The notes under the pieces were generated by a model. That model searched no databases and was not told where the DNA came from. It saw nothing but the letters and a program-made list of their open reading frames with translations. The position numbers and the translations under genes were made by a program. From Bacteroidota bacterium (GTDB lineage: Bacteria > Bacteroidota > Bacteroidia > Bacteroidales > SKPS01), in the NCBI GenBank assembly GCA_022709695.1, contig JAKLII010000011.1:1-41619 (forward strand): a stretch of DNA of 41,619 bases. The letters run 5' to 3'. Below are positions 1 to 9,600 of this stretch, in pieces. How positions within the stretch are numbered: the first letter of the stretch is position 1; each line of letters starts with the position of its first letter.

Positions 1-2
1 AG

Positions 3-599
3 CGCGCCCTCCTCGAAGCGATGCAGGAGAAATCGGTGACTGTGGCCGGGGAATCGTACCGCCTCCCCGATCCCTTCTTCGTGCTTGCCACCCAGAACCC
101 CATCGAGCAGGAGGGCACCTACCCCCTCCCTGAGGCCCAGCTCGACCGCTTTATGTTCAACATCTGGCTCGACTACCCCTCCAGGGCACAGGAGATCGAT
201 ATCGTGAAAAACACCACCGTGAACCTCGATATTGAACTGCGCAAGGTGATGAATGCCGCCGAGATCGTAGCCTTCCAGAATCTCATCCGCAAGGTCCCCG
301 TGCCCGATAACGTGTATGCCTTTGCTGTGGGACTCTCCGCCATGTCGCGCCCCGGATACCCCGACGCCCACAAGATGGCCTCCGAGTACCTCGCCTGGGG
401 CGCAGGCCCCCGCTCATCACAGTTCCTTATCCTCGGTGCCAAGTGCAACGCCGCCATGAACGGCAAATTCGCCCCCGACATCGAAGATGTGAAATCAGTA
501 GCAGTGCCCGTGATGCGCCACCGCCTCGTCCGCAACTACAAGGCCGAAGCCGAAGGCATCCGCACGGAAGATATCATCGAAACCCTGATGAAGGCGTAG
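3..599 (+). CDS. MoxR-family AAA+ ATPase, C-terminal part (cut by window start)
   Basis: The frame is open from base 3 and begins RALLEAMQE, the stretch that follows Walker B in MoxR proteins, so the N-terminal third including Walker A and B lies outside the window. Visible parts are the sensor 1 region ([20 protein letters not shown], then AQLDRF) at about residues 26-50, the sensor 2 motif GAGPRSS at about 135, and the AAA lid domain with [10 protein letters not shown]. MoxR ATPases are chaperone-like AAA+ proteins, usually encoded beside DUF58 and von Willebrand A domain proteins that help assemble or activate cell-envelope complexes. Those partners are not downstream here: the next gene is unrelated and separated by repeat-rich DNA. 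If the usual partners exist they must be elsewhere. The family call is firm, the cellular target unknown. Confidence 0.93.
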   Translation, partial: RALLEAMQEKSVTVAGESYRLPDPFFVLATQNPIEQEGTYPLPEAQLDRFMFNIWLDYPSRAQEIDIVKNTTVNLDIELRKVMNAAEIVAFQNLIRKVPVPDNVYAFAVGLSAMSRPGYPDAHKMASEYLAWGAGPRSSQFLILGAKCNAAMNGKFAPDIEDVKSVAVPVMRHRLVRNYKAEAEGIRTEDIIETLMKA

Positions 600-603
600 A
601 AAT

Positions 604-643
604 GTTGAGATGTTTAGTTGTTTAGTCGTTTAGTTGTTTGGCA
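604..643. repeat. 8-bp degenerate tandem repeat
   Basis: Five bases after the MoxR stop codon comes a run of 8-bp units: GTTGAGAT, then GTTTAGTT, GTTTAGTC, GTTTAGTT and a decayed GTTTGGCA. It is the only array here with an 8-bp rather than 7-bp period. Confidence 0.7.
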
Positions 644-655
644 ATTCCTGAACTT

Positions 656-798
656 TTTTACCACTGAGGCACAGAGAACACGGAGGAGCACTAAGTTTAC
701 AAAATATGATCTGCTGCAGCGCAGCTTTTGTTGCTGCAGCGCAACAATGAAAAAAATCCTCAGTGTCACTTAGTGTTCTCCGTGCCTCCGTGGTAAAA
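656..798. repeat. Inverted-repeat element (MITE- or REP-like)
   Basis: Two 26-bp arms, 656-681 and 773-798, are reverse complements with two mismatches; the left arm begins TTTTACCACTGAGGCAC. A CACTAAGT sequence lies just inside both arms. The 90-bp interior holds two similar near-palindromes around GCTGCAGCGCA (about 714-745). No ORF of note lies inside. Sequences of the type ACCACGGAGGCAC recur in many environmental bacterial genomes as non-coding dispersed elements (general knowledge). The right arm ends only 12 bp before the next start codon, so it may supply that gene's leader. Confidence 0.75.
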
Positions 799-810
799 GA
801 AAACAAAGCA

Positions 811-1287
811 ATGAAAAAGAACCTCCTCCTGATCACCACCGCCCTCCTCTTCCTCGCCACCGGCCTCTACCTCGGCAGCACCCTCTTCAGGCAATCCGCC
901 CCTGCAGACCCCTGCCCCGGTGCGGAACCCTTCCATGCCTTCCTGAAACAGTTCAACGACGACATACGGTACCAGCAGGAGCGTACCCTCTTCCCGCTCC
1001 CCTACATCACCCTCCCCGATGACGACACGGCCAGCCCCGACACCTTCCTCATCGAACGCCGCAACTGGATCCCCATCAACCTCTTCGACTCCGCTGGTAC
1101 CATCGCCACCATCTTCAACCCCCGGATCCCCAACCCCGGCAGCAAAAACAGCTCCGACAGCATCCCCGACCCCTGCCGCTATATCGTAACCCTCGAAGGC
1201 ATCCACCACGGCCAGCAAATGACCCTCTACTTCGCCCTGAAGGAAAACCGCTGGCACCTCGAAGCGTTTGAGGACTACAGCCTGTAA
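811..1287 (+). CDS. Hypothetical envelope protein with N-terminal membrane segment
   Basis: This gene encodes 158 residues. ATG 811 is preferred over the in-frame start at 763 because it gives a classic export signal (MKKNLLLITTALLFLATG, continuing hydrophobic to about residue 26), while the longer form would translate through the repeat arm at 773-798. No lipobox cysteine is seen, so it is either a signal-anchored inner-membrane protein or is cleaved and released to the periplasm. The exported part has the pattern FHAFLKQFNDD, FPLPYITLP and a C-terminal YFALKENRWHLEAFEDYS. This faintly resembles the DUF4348 family of Bacteroidetes proteins, a weak impression from memory. Two cysteines (about residues 34 and 121) could pair. 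The gene is flanked by repeats, with no operon partner. Function unknown. Confidence 0.75.
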   Translation: MKKNLLLITTALLFLATGLYLGSTLFRQSAPADPCPGAEPFHAFLKQFNDDIRYQQERTLFPLPYITLPDDDTASPDTFLIERRNWIPINLFDSAGTIATIFNPRIPNPGSKNSSDSIPDPCRYIVTLEGIHHGQQMTLYFALKENRWHLEAFEDYSL

Positions 1288-1322
1288 GTGTTTGTTGTTT
1301 GTTGTTTGGTGTTTGTTGTTCG
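1288..1322. repeat. 7-bp tandem repeat directly after a stop codon
   Basis: Five units in exact 7-bp phase begin at the first base after the stop codon: GTGTTTG, TTGTTTG twice, GTGTTTG and TTGTTCG. Confidence 0.75.
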
Positions 1323-1338
1323 TTCCCGAATTCTTACT

Positions 1339-1455
1339 CCCCTCTCCTTGAGGAGAGGGGTAGGGGGTGAGGTGCTTTTATTCGAGAGAGGGGTAGGGTG
1401 GTCCCTGAGCGCAGTCGAAGGGTGGTCCCTGAGCGCAGTCGAAGGGGTGAGGTGC
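1339..1455. repeat. Palindromic GAGAGGGG element with a nested 24-bp tandem insertion
   Basis: A perfect 9-bp stem (CCCCTCTCC at 1339-1347 with GGAGAGGGG at 1352-1360, loop TTGA) is followed by TAGGGGGTGAGGTGC. A second, partial copy (GAGAGGGGTAGGG from about 1386) is interrupted by two exact 24-bp copies of a unit starting GTGGTCCCTGAGCGCAGTCG (1398-1421 and 1422-1445). The remainder GGTGAGGTGC then resumes. The order suggests that the tandem element inserted into an older repeat. No gene is present. Confidence 0.75.
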
Positions 1456-1473
1456 AGGTTCTCATCCCCTCAG

Positions 1474-1529
1474 CACTCCTGTCCCCTTTTTACTTTTTAC
1501 TTTTGCCTTTTACCTTTTGCCTTTCACCT
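1474..1529. repeat. 7-bp degenerate tandem repeat, pyrimidine-rich
   Basis: Eight consecutive 7-bp units, all ending in CT, run without a phase slip: CACTCCT, GTCCCCT, TTTTACT twice, TTTGCCT, TTTACCT, TTTGCCT, TTCACCT. The first units recur in the array at 15338-15421. Confidence 0.75.
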
Positions 1530-1532
1530 TCT

Positions 1533-1716
1533 TAACCACAGAGTTACGCAGAGTTCTGCACAGAGTACCACAGAGTTAATAACTCCCGCTATCGCAATTA
1601 CCCTGATTTTCTACCTAAACCCCCGGTCAAACTACCCAACAGAGACCAATAACAGCCCTGCCCCAAACAAACTCTGTGTAACTCTGTGAACCACTCTGTG
1701 TCCTCTGTGGTAAAAG
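1533..1716. repeat. CACAGAG-type inverted-repeat element
   Basis: The left arm (about 1534-1579) contains CACAGAGTT-like words repeated four times. The right arm (about 1669-1716) contains their complement, ACTCTGTG-like words, four times, ending CCTCTGTGGTAAAAGA. The outer edge matches the edge of the element at 656-798 (TTTTACCAC), so the two belong to related families. The roughly 90-bp core shows no coding sequence. Confidence 0.7.
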
Positions 1717-1765
1717 AATCCAGTATCTGATAATCTAAGTTTAAAAAATAAAAAATATCTGATAA

Positions 1766-1795
1766 TTGTGATTTGATAAAATAGTATTATCTTTG
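1766..1795 (+). promoter_or_regulatory. Bacteroidota-type promoter of the AAA ATPase gene
   Basis: TTG at 1766-1768, a 19-bp spacer, then TATCTTTG at 1788-1795, an exact match to the TAnnTTTG -7 element of Bacteroidetes housekeeping promoters. It would start transcription about 10 nt before ATG 1814 and argues against the in-frame TTG at 1793, which lies inside the -7 element. Confidence 0.6.
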
Positions 1796-1813
1796 TCTAA
1801 AAGATACCACACC

Positions 1814-3040
1814 ATGAATTTGTACCCCAGAGCGCTCTATTTGAATCTTCTGAACTATCTGAAAGATAAATGCTTCCTGATCATCACCGGTGCCCGGCAA
1901 ACCGGAAAAACTTCCTTGCTGTATATGATCAGAGACCACCTCACCCTACAAAAAGAGCAGGTGGTCTATCTCACCCTGGAAGATCCTCTGCTTCTCAATG
2001 CACTGAATCAGCATCCTGCCAATCTTCTCAACTTCATACATACATCACCTGACACCAGACTGGTGGTGTTGATGGATGAAATCCAGTATCTGAAAGATCC
2101 TTCCGGTTTCCTCAAATACATATACGACCTGCATGCCCCGAAACTCAAAATCATTGCCACCGGGAGCAGCGCCTTCTACATCGACAAAAAATTTACGGAT
2201 TCTCTTGCCGGCAGAAAGATGCTATTCGAATTGTTTACCCTCGACTTTGATGAATACCTGATGTTTCAAACCGGAGGCGAATCTCTGACGAGAGAGCTTA
2301 CTCAGATACGAAACTCCCCAGCCTACCGATCCAACATGCGATTGGATCTGCAGCGCCATCTTGAAGAATACCTGACATGGGGCGGGTACCCTGCAGTGGT
2401 AATAGAACAGGATAAAGCCGGAAAGACGAACCTCCTGAGGGAGCTTACAGGTTCCTTCCTGAAACGGGATGTGGACGAATCAAACATCCGCGACCATGAA
2501 AGATTCTACCAGCTCCTGCTGCTGATGGCACAGCAAACCGGAGCTCTGGTGAACCGGAACGAGCTCTCCAGAACCCTGGGCATCTCTGTAACGGCCGTGG
2601 AAAACTACCTTTATGTATTAAGGAAATGCTACCATCTGGCCTTGGTGAAACCTTTCGCCCGCAACCTCCGGAAAGAAATCGTGCAGATGCACAAACTCTA
2701 TTTCAACGACCTTGGCTTCAGAAACGTGCTTATGCGGCAATTCTCGCCGGTATCCCTCAGACCCGACCTGGGGATGCTGCTCGAAAACTATGTGTACATC
2801 AGGCTTAGAACCCTGTATGGCAGCGACATGATCCGCTTCTGGCGCACCGCCGACCAGCACGAGGTCGATTTCATCATCACCACAACCCCCGATAATGGAT
2901 GGTCTCTGGAGGTTAAAACCGATTACCGCCGTTTCGAACCAAACAAATACCGCCGCTTCACCGATACCTACCCCCAATACCCCCTGCACTGCCGCGCCCT
3001 CAATGCCCCCAACAATCCCACGGACATCCTCGCCCTATAA
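1814..3040 (+). CDS. AAA_14/DUF4143 family ATP-binding protein
   Basis: This gene encodes 408 residues from ATG 1814. The N-terminal ATPase has Walker A at about residues 26-33 (GARQTGKT), a Walker B-like VVLMDEIQYL near 85, and GSSAFYI around 118, a sensor-like site. A helical/winged-helix-like middle (LGISVTAVENYLYVL) and a C-terminal DUF4143 part follow. The C-terminus has HEVDFIIT followed by WSLEVK, the spaced acidic and E-x-K residues of a PD-(D/E)xK-like fold. Length and order are typical of this widespread family. Its biological role is poorly defined; accessory, defence and toxin-antitoxin-like roles have been suggested for relatives. The gene stands alone with its own promoter between repeat clusters, consistent with an independently acquired cargo gene. 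The family call is sure, the function is not. Confidence 0.9.
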   Translation: MNLYPRALYLNLLNYLKDKCFLIITGARQTGKTSLLYMIRDHLTLQKEQVVYLTLEDPLLLNALNQHPANLLNFIHTSPDTRLVVLMDEIQYLKDPSGFLKYIYDLHAPKLKIIATGSSAFYIDKKFTDSLAGRKMLFELFTLDFDEYLMFQTGGESLTRELTQIRNSPAYRSNMRLDLQRHLEEYLTWGGYPAVVIEQDKAGKTNLLRELTGSFLKRDVDESNIRDHERFYQLLLLMAQQTGALVNRNELSRTLGISVTAVENYLYVLRKCYHLALVKPFARNLRKEIVQMHKLYFNDLGFRNVLMRQFSPVSLRPDLGMLLENYVYIRLRTLYGSDMIRFWRTADQHEVDFIITTTPDNGWSLEVKTDYRRFEPNKYRRFTDTYPQYPLHCRALNAPNNPTDILAL

Positions 3041-3047
3041 AACTGCC

Positions 3048-3064
3048 ACCCCGCAAGCGGGGTT
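3048..3064. repeat. Short palindrome CCCCGCAAGCGGGG
   Basis: A 6-bp perfect stem lies 8 bp after the ATPase stop codon. The same core with one change recurs at 15285-15301, in both places just after a gene, with A before and GTT-like bases after. No T tract follows, so it is a dispersed repeat more than a standard terminator. Confidence 0.6.
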
Positions 3065-3075
3065 CCTAAACCCGT

Positions 3076-3152
3076 TCAATGATCAAAGATCAATGTTCAA
3101 CTGACCATTAACCATTAACAATTCATAACTCCTAACTCCTAACTCCTAACTA
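3076..3152. repeat. 7-bp degenerate tandem repeat, 11 units
   Basis: Eleven contiguous units keep exact 7-bp phase while the motif drifts: TCAATGA, TCAAAGA, TCAATGT, TCAACTG (3076-3103); ACCATTA twice, ACAATTC (3104-3124); ATAACTC, CTAACTC twice, CTAACTA (3125-3152). Confidence 0.75.
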
Positions 3153-3266
3153 TACCATAATATATAGCCCCCCCACCGTAACCTTTCCCAATCCCCCCTC
3201 GTTTAACAGCCGACCCTGTTGTTGAAAACTCGGGAAATAACTCACAAAAAAAAAGTTTCAAACCTG

Positions 3267-3296
3267 TTTGTTTTTGAAATATATGCTGTATTTTAG
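3267..3296 (+). promoter_or_regulatory. Putative promoter of giant gene 1
   Basis: TTTG at 3267-3270, an 18-bp gap, then TATTTTAG at 3289-3296 (TAnnTTTG with one mismatch). A second TTTG at 3273-3276 sits 12 bp from the TA, the same geometry as the promoter-like blocks at 15545 and 41346. It lies in an A/T-rich gap and would give a 5' leader of about 310 nt. Confidence 0.45.
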
Positions 3297-3617
3297 CAAT
3301 TCCGATGGAATAGTCTTTCGGAAGGGAAACCAATATAGATTCTATGGATAAAACAATAACGTTTATCCTTGATTTATTGTGTTTTAGCCCACAGCACCCC
3401 CTTTGGAGCGGTGCCTGTTCTGCTTTTGTGTTTTTGCCACTTATACCCTGTTCTTACGTGAGTAATCTTCAAACCATAACCTTTTATGAAAGAATTTAAT
3501 GTCGTCTTCGCTGATGTAACCGGGAATCCTGAACAGGATTTGCTGAAAGATGCATTTCAGGATCTGCCTTTTCAACAGATACCTGCTACACGCTCAAACA
3601 ACTCAAAATCAATTTAT
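3297..3617 (+). promoter_or_regulatory. Long 5' leader of gene 1 with hairpin and short upstream ORF
   Basis: Just after the promoter is a hairpin, 3301-3322 (TCCGA pairing with TCGGA, inner GGA with TCT). An ATG 55 nt past the TA of the promoter opens a 51-codon ORF, 3344-3499, beginning MDKTITFILDLL. Its first 35 nt align with the same place in the gene 2 leader (15617) and the right-end leader (41419), sharing an ATCCnTGA core. Its stop codon overlaps the ATG at 3486, which is in frame with gene 1 but sits 44 codons before the signal peptide. Whether the peptide is translated, or the block acts as RNA or DNA, is not decidable here. Confidence 0.4.
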
Positions 3618-6600
3618 ATGAAAAAGTTTACGCTGTTTTTGTTTGCCATGTTTATCGGCGTGGTTAGTGTTTTTGCAGCTACACCTGACATCGGTTCTAT
3701 CACCCATTATGTATCAACGAGTGGAAGTGATGCCGTTAACGATGGTTCATCCAGTTCCCCTTGGGCAACCATTTCGTGGGCCGTAGCTCATTCCTTTCCT
3801 GGCGATACCATTAAAGTACTGGGTGGAATCTACACTGAAAGTTTCCTGGTCGTTGGGGAGGGCATTATTCTGGCTGCAGGAGCTAGTCCTGATTGTGTTA
3901 CTGTTAGTGACCTTACAATGTCTGGGACAGAAACGCTCGAGATCGAACTCTTTGGTCCGACCATCTGTACGCAATATGACAGCTGGACAGTTACCAATAC
4001 GGCCGACATAGGCGGAGCTGACCTTGATCTTAAGCTTTTCTATGCCCCCGCTCCTGGTGCCACATTTACAATTCTTACGGCTGGTACATTATCCTCAAAT
4101 CAATTCGCGGATGGTACGTTGGTTACCGCTACCTACAATTCAATCGACTACGATTTCAGCATTACTTATAATGCTGGTGCGTCAGGTTCAATCGTGCTCA
4201 CCAGCCTCTCTACTCCCCCTGCCTTAACAGCTTGTCCGGGAAATATCTCCACCACGGCAGATGCTGGAAATTGTAGTGCTGTGGTAAATTATACCGTTAC
4301 TGCAAGCGGTTACCCGGCTCCAACATACTCTTATGTGTTTACTGGCAACACTACCGGATCTGGAAGCGGTACGGGCAGCGGATTATCCTTTAATGTTGGT
4401 ACCACAGCTGTTGATGTCACCGCCACCAACGACCACGGACAGGTGACCTGTACCTTTACCATTATAGTTACCGACGATGAGAATCCATCGGTCACCTGCC
4501 CTGCCAACATCAATGCCAATACATCAACCGGAAGCTGTAATACACTTGTATACTGGGCAGTTCCTGTTACCGCCGATAACTGCGGAGTTGCATCTTCCGT
4601 GGCTACCGGTAACAATGGAGCGGTAATCGTACCCGGATCTCCGGTATCAGCATTGGTAAACAAAGGGGTTACTACCATTACCTATACGGTAACAGATGTG
4701 AATTCGAATGTAACCACCTGCAATTTTACGGTGACAGTAACAGATGTCGAACCACCTGTAATTACCTACTCAACCTCACCTTACGTTGCTTGCCCTCCGA
4801 ACGTTACAGTAAATAATCTTACCGATTTTTGTTACAACTATGCCGGCTGGACCGCCCCAACCCCCAGCGATAACTGCCCCGGAGTTTCCATGTCCAGCAA
4901 CTATTTCCCTACCGGATCAACAACTCCAACGCAGTTCCCGATCGGCAACACTTTAGTAAGATATACAGCCATCGATGCAGCAGGCAACAGCAGCACCTGC
5001 ACCTTTACGGTCACAGTATTGGATAATCAGTTTCCTGAGATTACCTGCCCGGTCGGTCAAACTAAAAATACTGACCTGAACCAATGCAATTATACTACTA
5101 TAGGTACTGAGTTTGATCCCACAGTTGCCGATGATAACTGCCCGAACCCGGTATTAACCTATACCCTCAGCGGTGCAACCACTGCTGGTCCAGTTACAGC
5201 ATCTACCCTTGCGGGAGTCGACTTCCTTAAAGGCATAACTACTGTAACCTGGAGAATCACCGATGCCAGCGCCAACTTCACTGAGTGCAGTTTTACGGTA
5301 ACGGTAAGTGACATTGAAGCCCCCAGACTTACAACCTCCTCCTTTACCGATGCCAATGTATACGATGCCTGCATTGCAGATGCAGCATCTACGGTTCCTG
5401 CTTTCAATCAAACGAACGCCAGAGTCGGGTATGAAGATAATTGCACATCAAATGCAAACCTCAATTGTGTGCTCACCGGTACTGCAGTAACAGGAGATAA
5501 TTGTAATTGGACAGTAACCTATACATACAATGTAGTTGACGAAGTCGGTAACTCTTACACAGGTCGTACATACAGCCATAACGGCGGTGATAACTCCGGG
5601 CCAAACCTTGTGTTAAATCCGCCTGCACCAGTCACTGGTATAAATACATGCCTTCCAACGCAGGCCGAAGCCGATGCAGCATTTGATGCAACCTATGCTG
5701 CCAGTTTCTATTCCGATTGCTCAGGAGGTGTTACTGCAACTCTGGATCTGGCTACCATAACAGGTACCGACTGCAGTTGGTCTGTCGATTATATGTTTAG
5801 CGTCACCGATGCATGTGGAAACACAAGAGCAGAGCAGACCTATATCCGTACTGGTGCTGACCTGACACTCCCAACCGCATCCACATTCGGATTTGGCGGC
5901 TATTATTCCCCGGCTAACTGGGCCTCTTCAACCAATGGTAACGGATACACTAACTCTGCTGGAGCACCTGCTTCAATTACTATTGTGGGATCAAACAATT
6001 CTTACCTGTCCACTCCCACCTTAACAAATTTCTCAATACCTGTGACCGTTGCTGGAACCATAAGTTTTGACTGGAATTACCAGTCGAATAACTCCGCTTC
6101 ATACTGGGATCAATTCGGGTATACTCTGAATGGCACATTTTATAAATTGACATCCGATGCAGGGCCTTATACTGGTTCAACAACCCAAAATGGCAGTACC
6201 TCGATCTCTGTCAATATCGGCGATGTATTTGGTTTTCGAATTCATTCTGTTGATGATGCAGCAGGAAATGCCTATACCACCGTCACCAATTTCACCCATC
6301 CGGTTACTCCCATTACCTTCAGCAATGTTAATGCCTGCAGTGCGGATGCACTTACAGCCGCTCCATTTAACGGCCCCCTGATTGTAACCGGATATGCCGA
6401 TAATTGTACCGGAGCTCTGACCGCAGTTAAAACGGGTGAGGCACTGACTGGCACCGACTGCAACTGGACCATCACCTATACCTATAATATAATGGATGCC
6501 TGCGGCAACTCCATCACTGGCGAGACCTATACCCACAGTGGAAGTGATCAGACGGCACCGACAGGAACAGCTCCTGTAGCCCAAACAGGAACGAATGCTT

Positions 6601-9600
6601 GCTACGCTAATGCCTTGACAGCAGCACCCTTCAATGCAACCCTTGCAGCAGCCGGATATACAGATAACTGCGGTGGAGTGGTAACTGCAACTAAGACCGG
6701 TGAATCTCTTGTTGGAGACAACTGTGCATGGACCATCACATACACATTCACTGTAACTGATGAATGTGGAAACCCATTAACTTCACAGACCTATACCCAC
6801 AGTGGAAGTGATCAGACGGCACCGACAGGAACAGCTCCTGTAGCACAAACGGGTACAAATGCCTGCTACGCAAATGCTTTGACGGCAGCACCCTTTAATG
6901 CAACCCTTGCAGCAGCCGGATATACAGACAATTGCGGTGGAGTAGTAACGGCCACAGAAACCAACGCTTCTTTAAGTGGCGATGATTGCAGCTGGACCAT
7001 CACATACACATTCACTGTAACTGATGAATGTGGAAACCCATTAACTTCACAGACCTATACCCACAGTGGAAGTGATCAGACGGCACCGACAGGAACAGCT
7101 CCTGTAGCACAAACGGGTACAAATGCCTGCTACGCAAATGCTTTGACGGCAGCACCCTTTAATGCAACCCTTGCAGCAGCCGGATATACAGACAATTGCG
7201 GTGGAGTAGTAACGGCCACAGAAACCAACGCTTCTTTAAGTGGCGATGATTGCAGCTGGACCATCACATACACATTCACTGTAACTGATGAATGTGGAAA
7301 CCCATTAACTTCACAGACCTATACCCACAGTGGAAGTGATCAGACGGCACCGACAGGAACAGCTCCTGTAGCACAAACTGGTACAAATGCCTGCTACGCA
7401 AATGCTTTGACGGCAGCACCCTTTAATGCAACCCTTGCAGCAGCCGGATATACAGACAATTGCGGTGGAGTAGTAACTGCAACAAAAACCGGTGAAACTC
7501 TTACTGGAGACAATTGTGCATGGACCATCACCTATACGTTCACTGTAACTGATGAATGTGGCAACCCATTAGCTTCACAGACCTATACCCATAGTGGCTC
7601 CGACCAAACCGCCCCCACTCTTAAGGACAACTTAGTCGATTGCATAACCCTCAATGATCTTAACAACAACGAATGCCTGGCCGTTGCTGCCACATTCGAT
7701 TACACTACACTGTATGGCCCGGTTGCTGCTCTATACGAAGACAACTGCGGCGGATCGGTTACCGTTACCCTGATCAATACCTATGATGATGAACTTATTG
7801 GTGGCAATACCGATTGTGACTGGTGGTTCGCTTACGAATATAAGATTTTCGACCAGTGCGGTAATTCTACTACCTGTATGGTGGTTCGTACCGGAGGTGA
7901 TACTGAAACTCCTGCTATTGCCGGCCCCACCGGAACCCTTACCAAAAATACCGACCCGGGCTTGTGTACGTATGCCACTGTTGGCAATGAATTCGACCTT
8001 ACCTCAATTACCGACAATTGTACAGTAACCCCAACCACAGCCTACTCAATTAACGGTGCCCCATATGTTACGGCAACTACCCTCAGTGGATATGTGTTCA
8101 GTAAAGGCATCACCACAGTTACCTGGCGTGCTACTGACAATTGCAATAACACTGCATACTGGCCTGCGTTTAACGTGGAAGTGAAAGATCTGGAACTGCC
8201 TGTAGTGGCTTGCCCACCGAGCCAGAGCGTATTTACCGGCCCGCTGAGCTGCAACATCCAGGTTTCCTGGACAGAACCGGTTCCAACCGATAACTGCCCT
8301 GGGGTTAGCCTGAGTGTCAGCACCAATCCTTTCACCGCCCTCGCCGGTACAGCACCCGTAATTGGCCTGTTCGAAAAGGGGATCAACTATGTTACCTATA
8401 CGGCTACCGATGCCTCCGGTAATACATCCAGCTGTACCTTCACAATCACAGTGGTTGATAACGTGATTCCGAAACTTGAGAACTGCCCCGGCAATATCCA
8501 GGTGTTTACAGCTCCCAACCTGTGTGAAAGTGCTCCTGTGAGCTGGACTCCGCCTACCCCAAGCGACAACTGCCCGGGCTGGCTCATGACCACCACCCAT
8601 AATCCCAATTCTGTATTCCAGCTGGGTGTTACTACGGTTACCTATACCAATACCGATGCTGTAGGCCTGACTACTACCTGCTCCTTTAATGTTACAGTTG
8701 CGGACAACCAGCCGCCGTTTGTTACCGCTGCAACCGATATTACGGCCTATACCAACGCCAACGGCAACCTCAACGATTGTATTTCCGAAGTCGCCGTTCC
8801 CGATGCAGTGTATGGCGATAACTGCGCAGTTACCCTTACCTGGGCAATGACAGGTGCAGTTACTGCCTCAGGAACCGGACAGATTGGAACCTACAACTTC
8901 CCGAAGGGCATTACTACCATTACCTACACCGTAACTGAGAACTATAACCCCAGCCCGTTCCCGGTGAAGACCGCCACCGACGTGATGACCGTTACCGTGA
9001 TCGACAACGAAATCCCGAGGCTCACCGGTACCCAGTTCACTGATCCTACCAACTGGGATGGCTGTCTTGCCACTGCCGAAACCCACGTTCCGGCTTTCAA
9101 CCAGGCAAGTGCTATCATCGGCTTTGAAGATAACTGTACCGCCAATGGCAATCTCGTAGCTCAGTGGACCGCTACCAACGTAACCGGTACTAACTGCAAC
9201 TGGACCGTAACCTATGTGTATGATGTGATCGACGAATCCGGAAACATACTGGCCAGTCAGTCATATAGCCACAGCGGAAGTGATCAGACGGATCCTGTAT
9301 GGGTTGTAGCACCCTCTGACAAGACCGTTGAATGTGACGGTGCCGGCAATGTAGCCGATCTGAATGCATGGCTTGCCAGCTTCAGTGGAAGTGATGTATG
9401 TGGAAGCACACCTACCGTTACCCATAACTTCACTGCATTAAGTGATGATTGCGGAGCAACAGGGAAAGCCACAGTAACCTTTACACTTACAGATGAATGT
9501 GGTAACTTCATTACACAGGATGCAACCTTCACCATTGAAGACACCACCGATCCTTACTGGGTTGTAGCACCTTCTGACAAGACCGTAGAATGTGACGGTG

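Noticed and set aside
1288..1689. Open frame of 133 codons on the plus strand
   Set aside because: It is made of the heptad arrays and palindromic elements; the product is low-complexity and starts at the base after a stop codon.
1793..1813. TTG start for the AAA ATPase gene
   Set aside because: It lies within a good TATCTTTG -7 element; ATG 1814 starts at the usual distance before the Walker A motif.
3139..3333. Minus-strand ORF of 64 codons before gene 1
   Set aside because: It covers the promoter and hairpin region of gene 1 and has no recognisable protein features.
3486..3617. N-terminal extension of gene 1
   Set aside because: It would place 44 polar residues before the signal peptide. 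The analogous extension of gene 2 (15760-15858) is rejected for the same reason.
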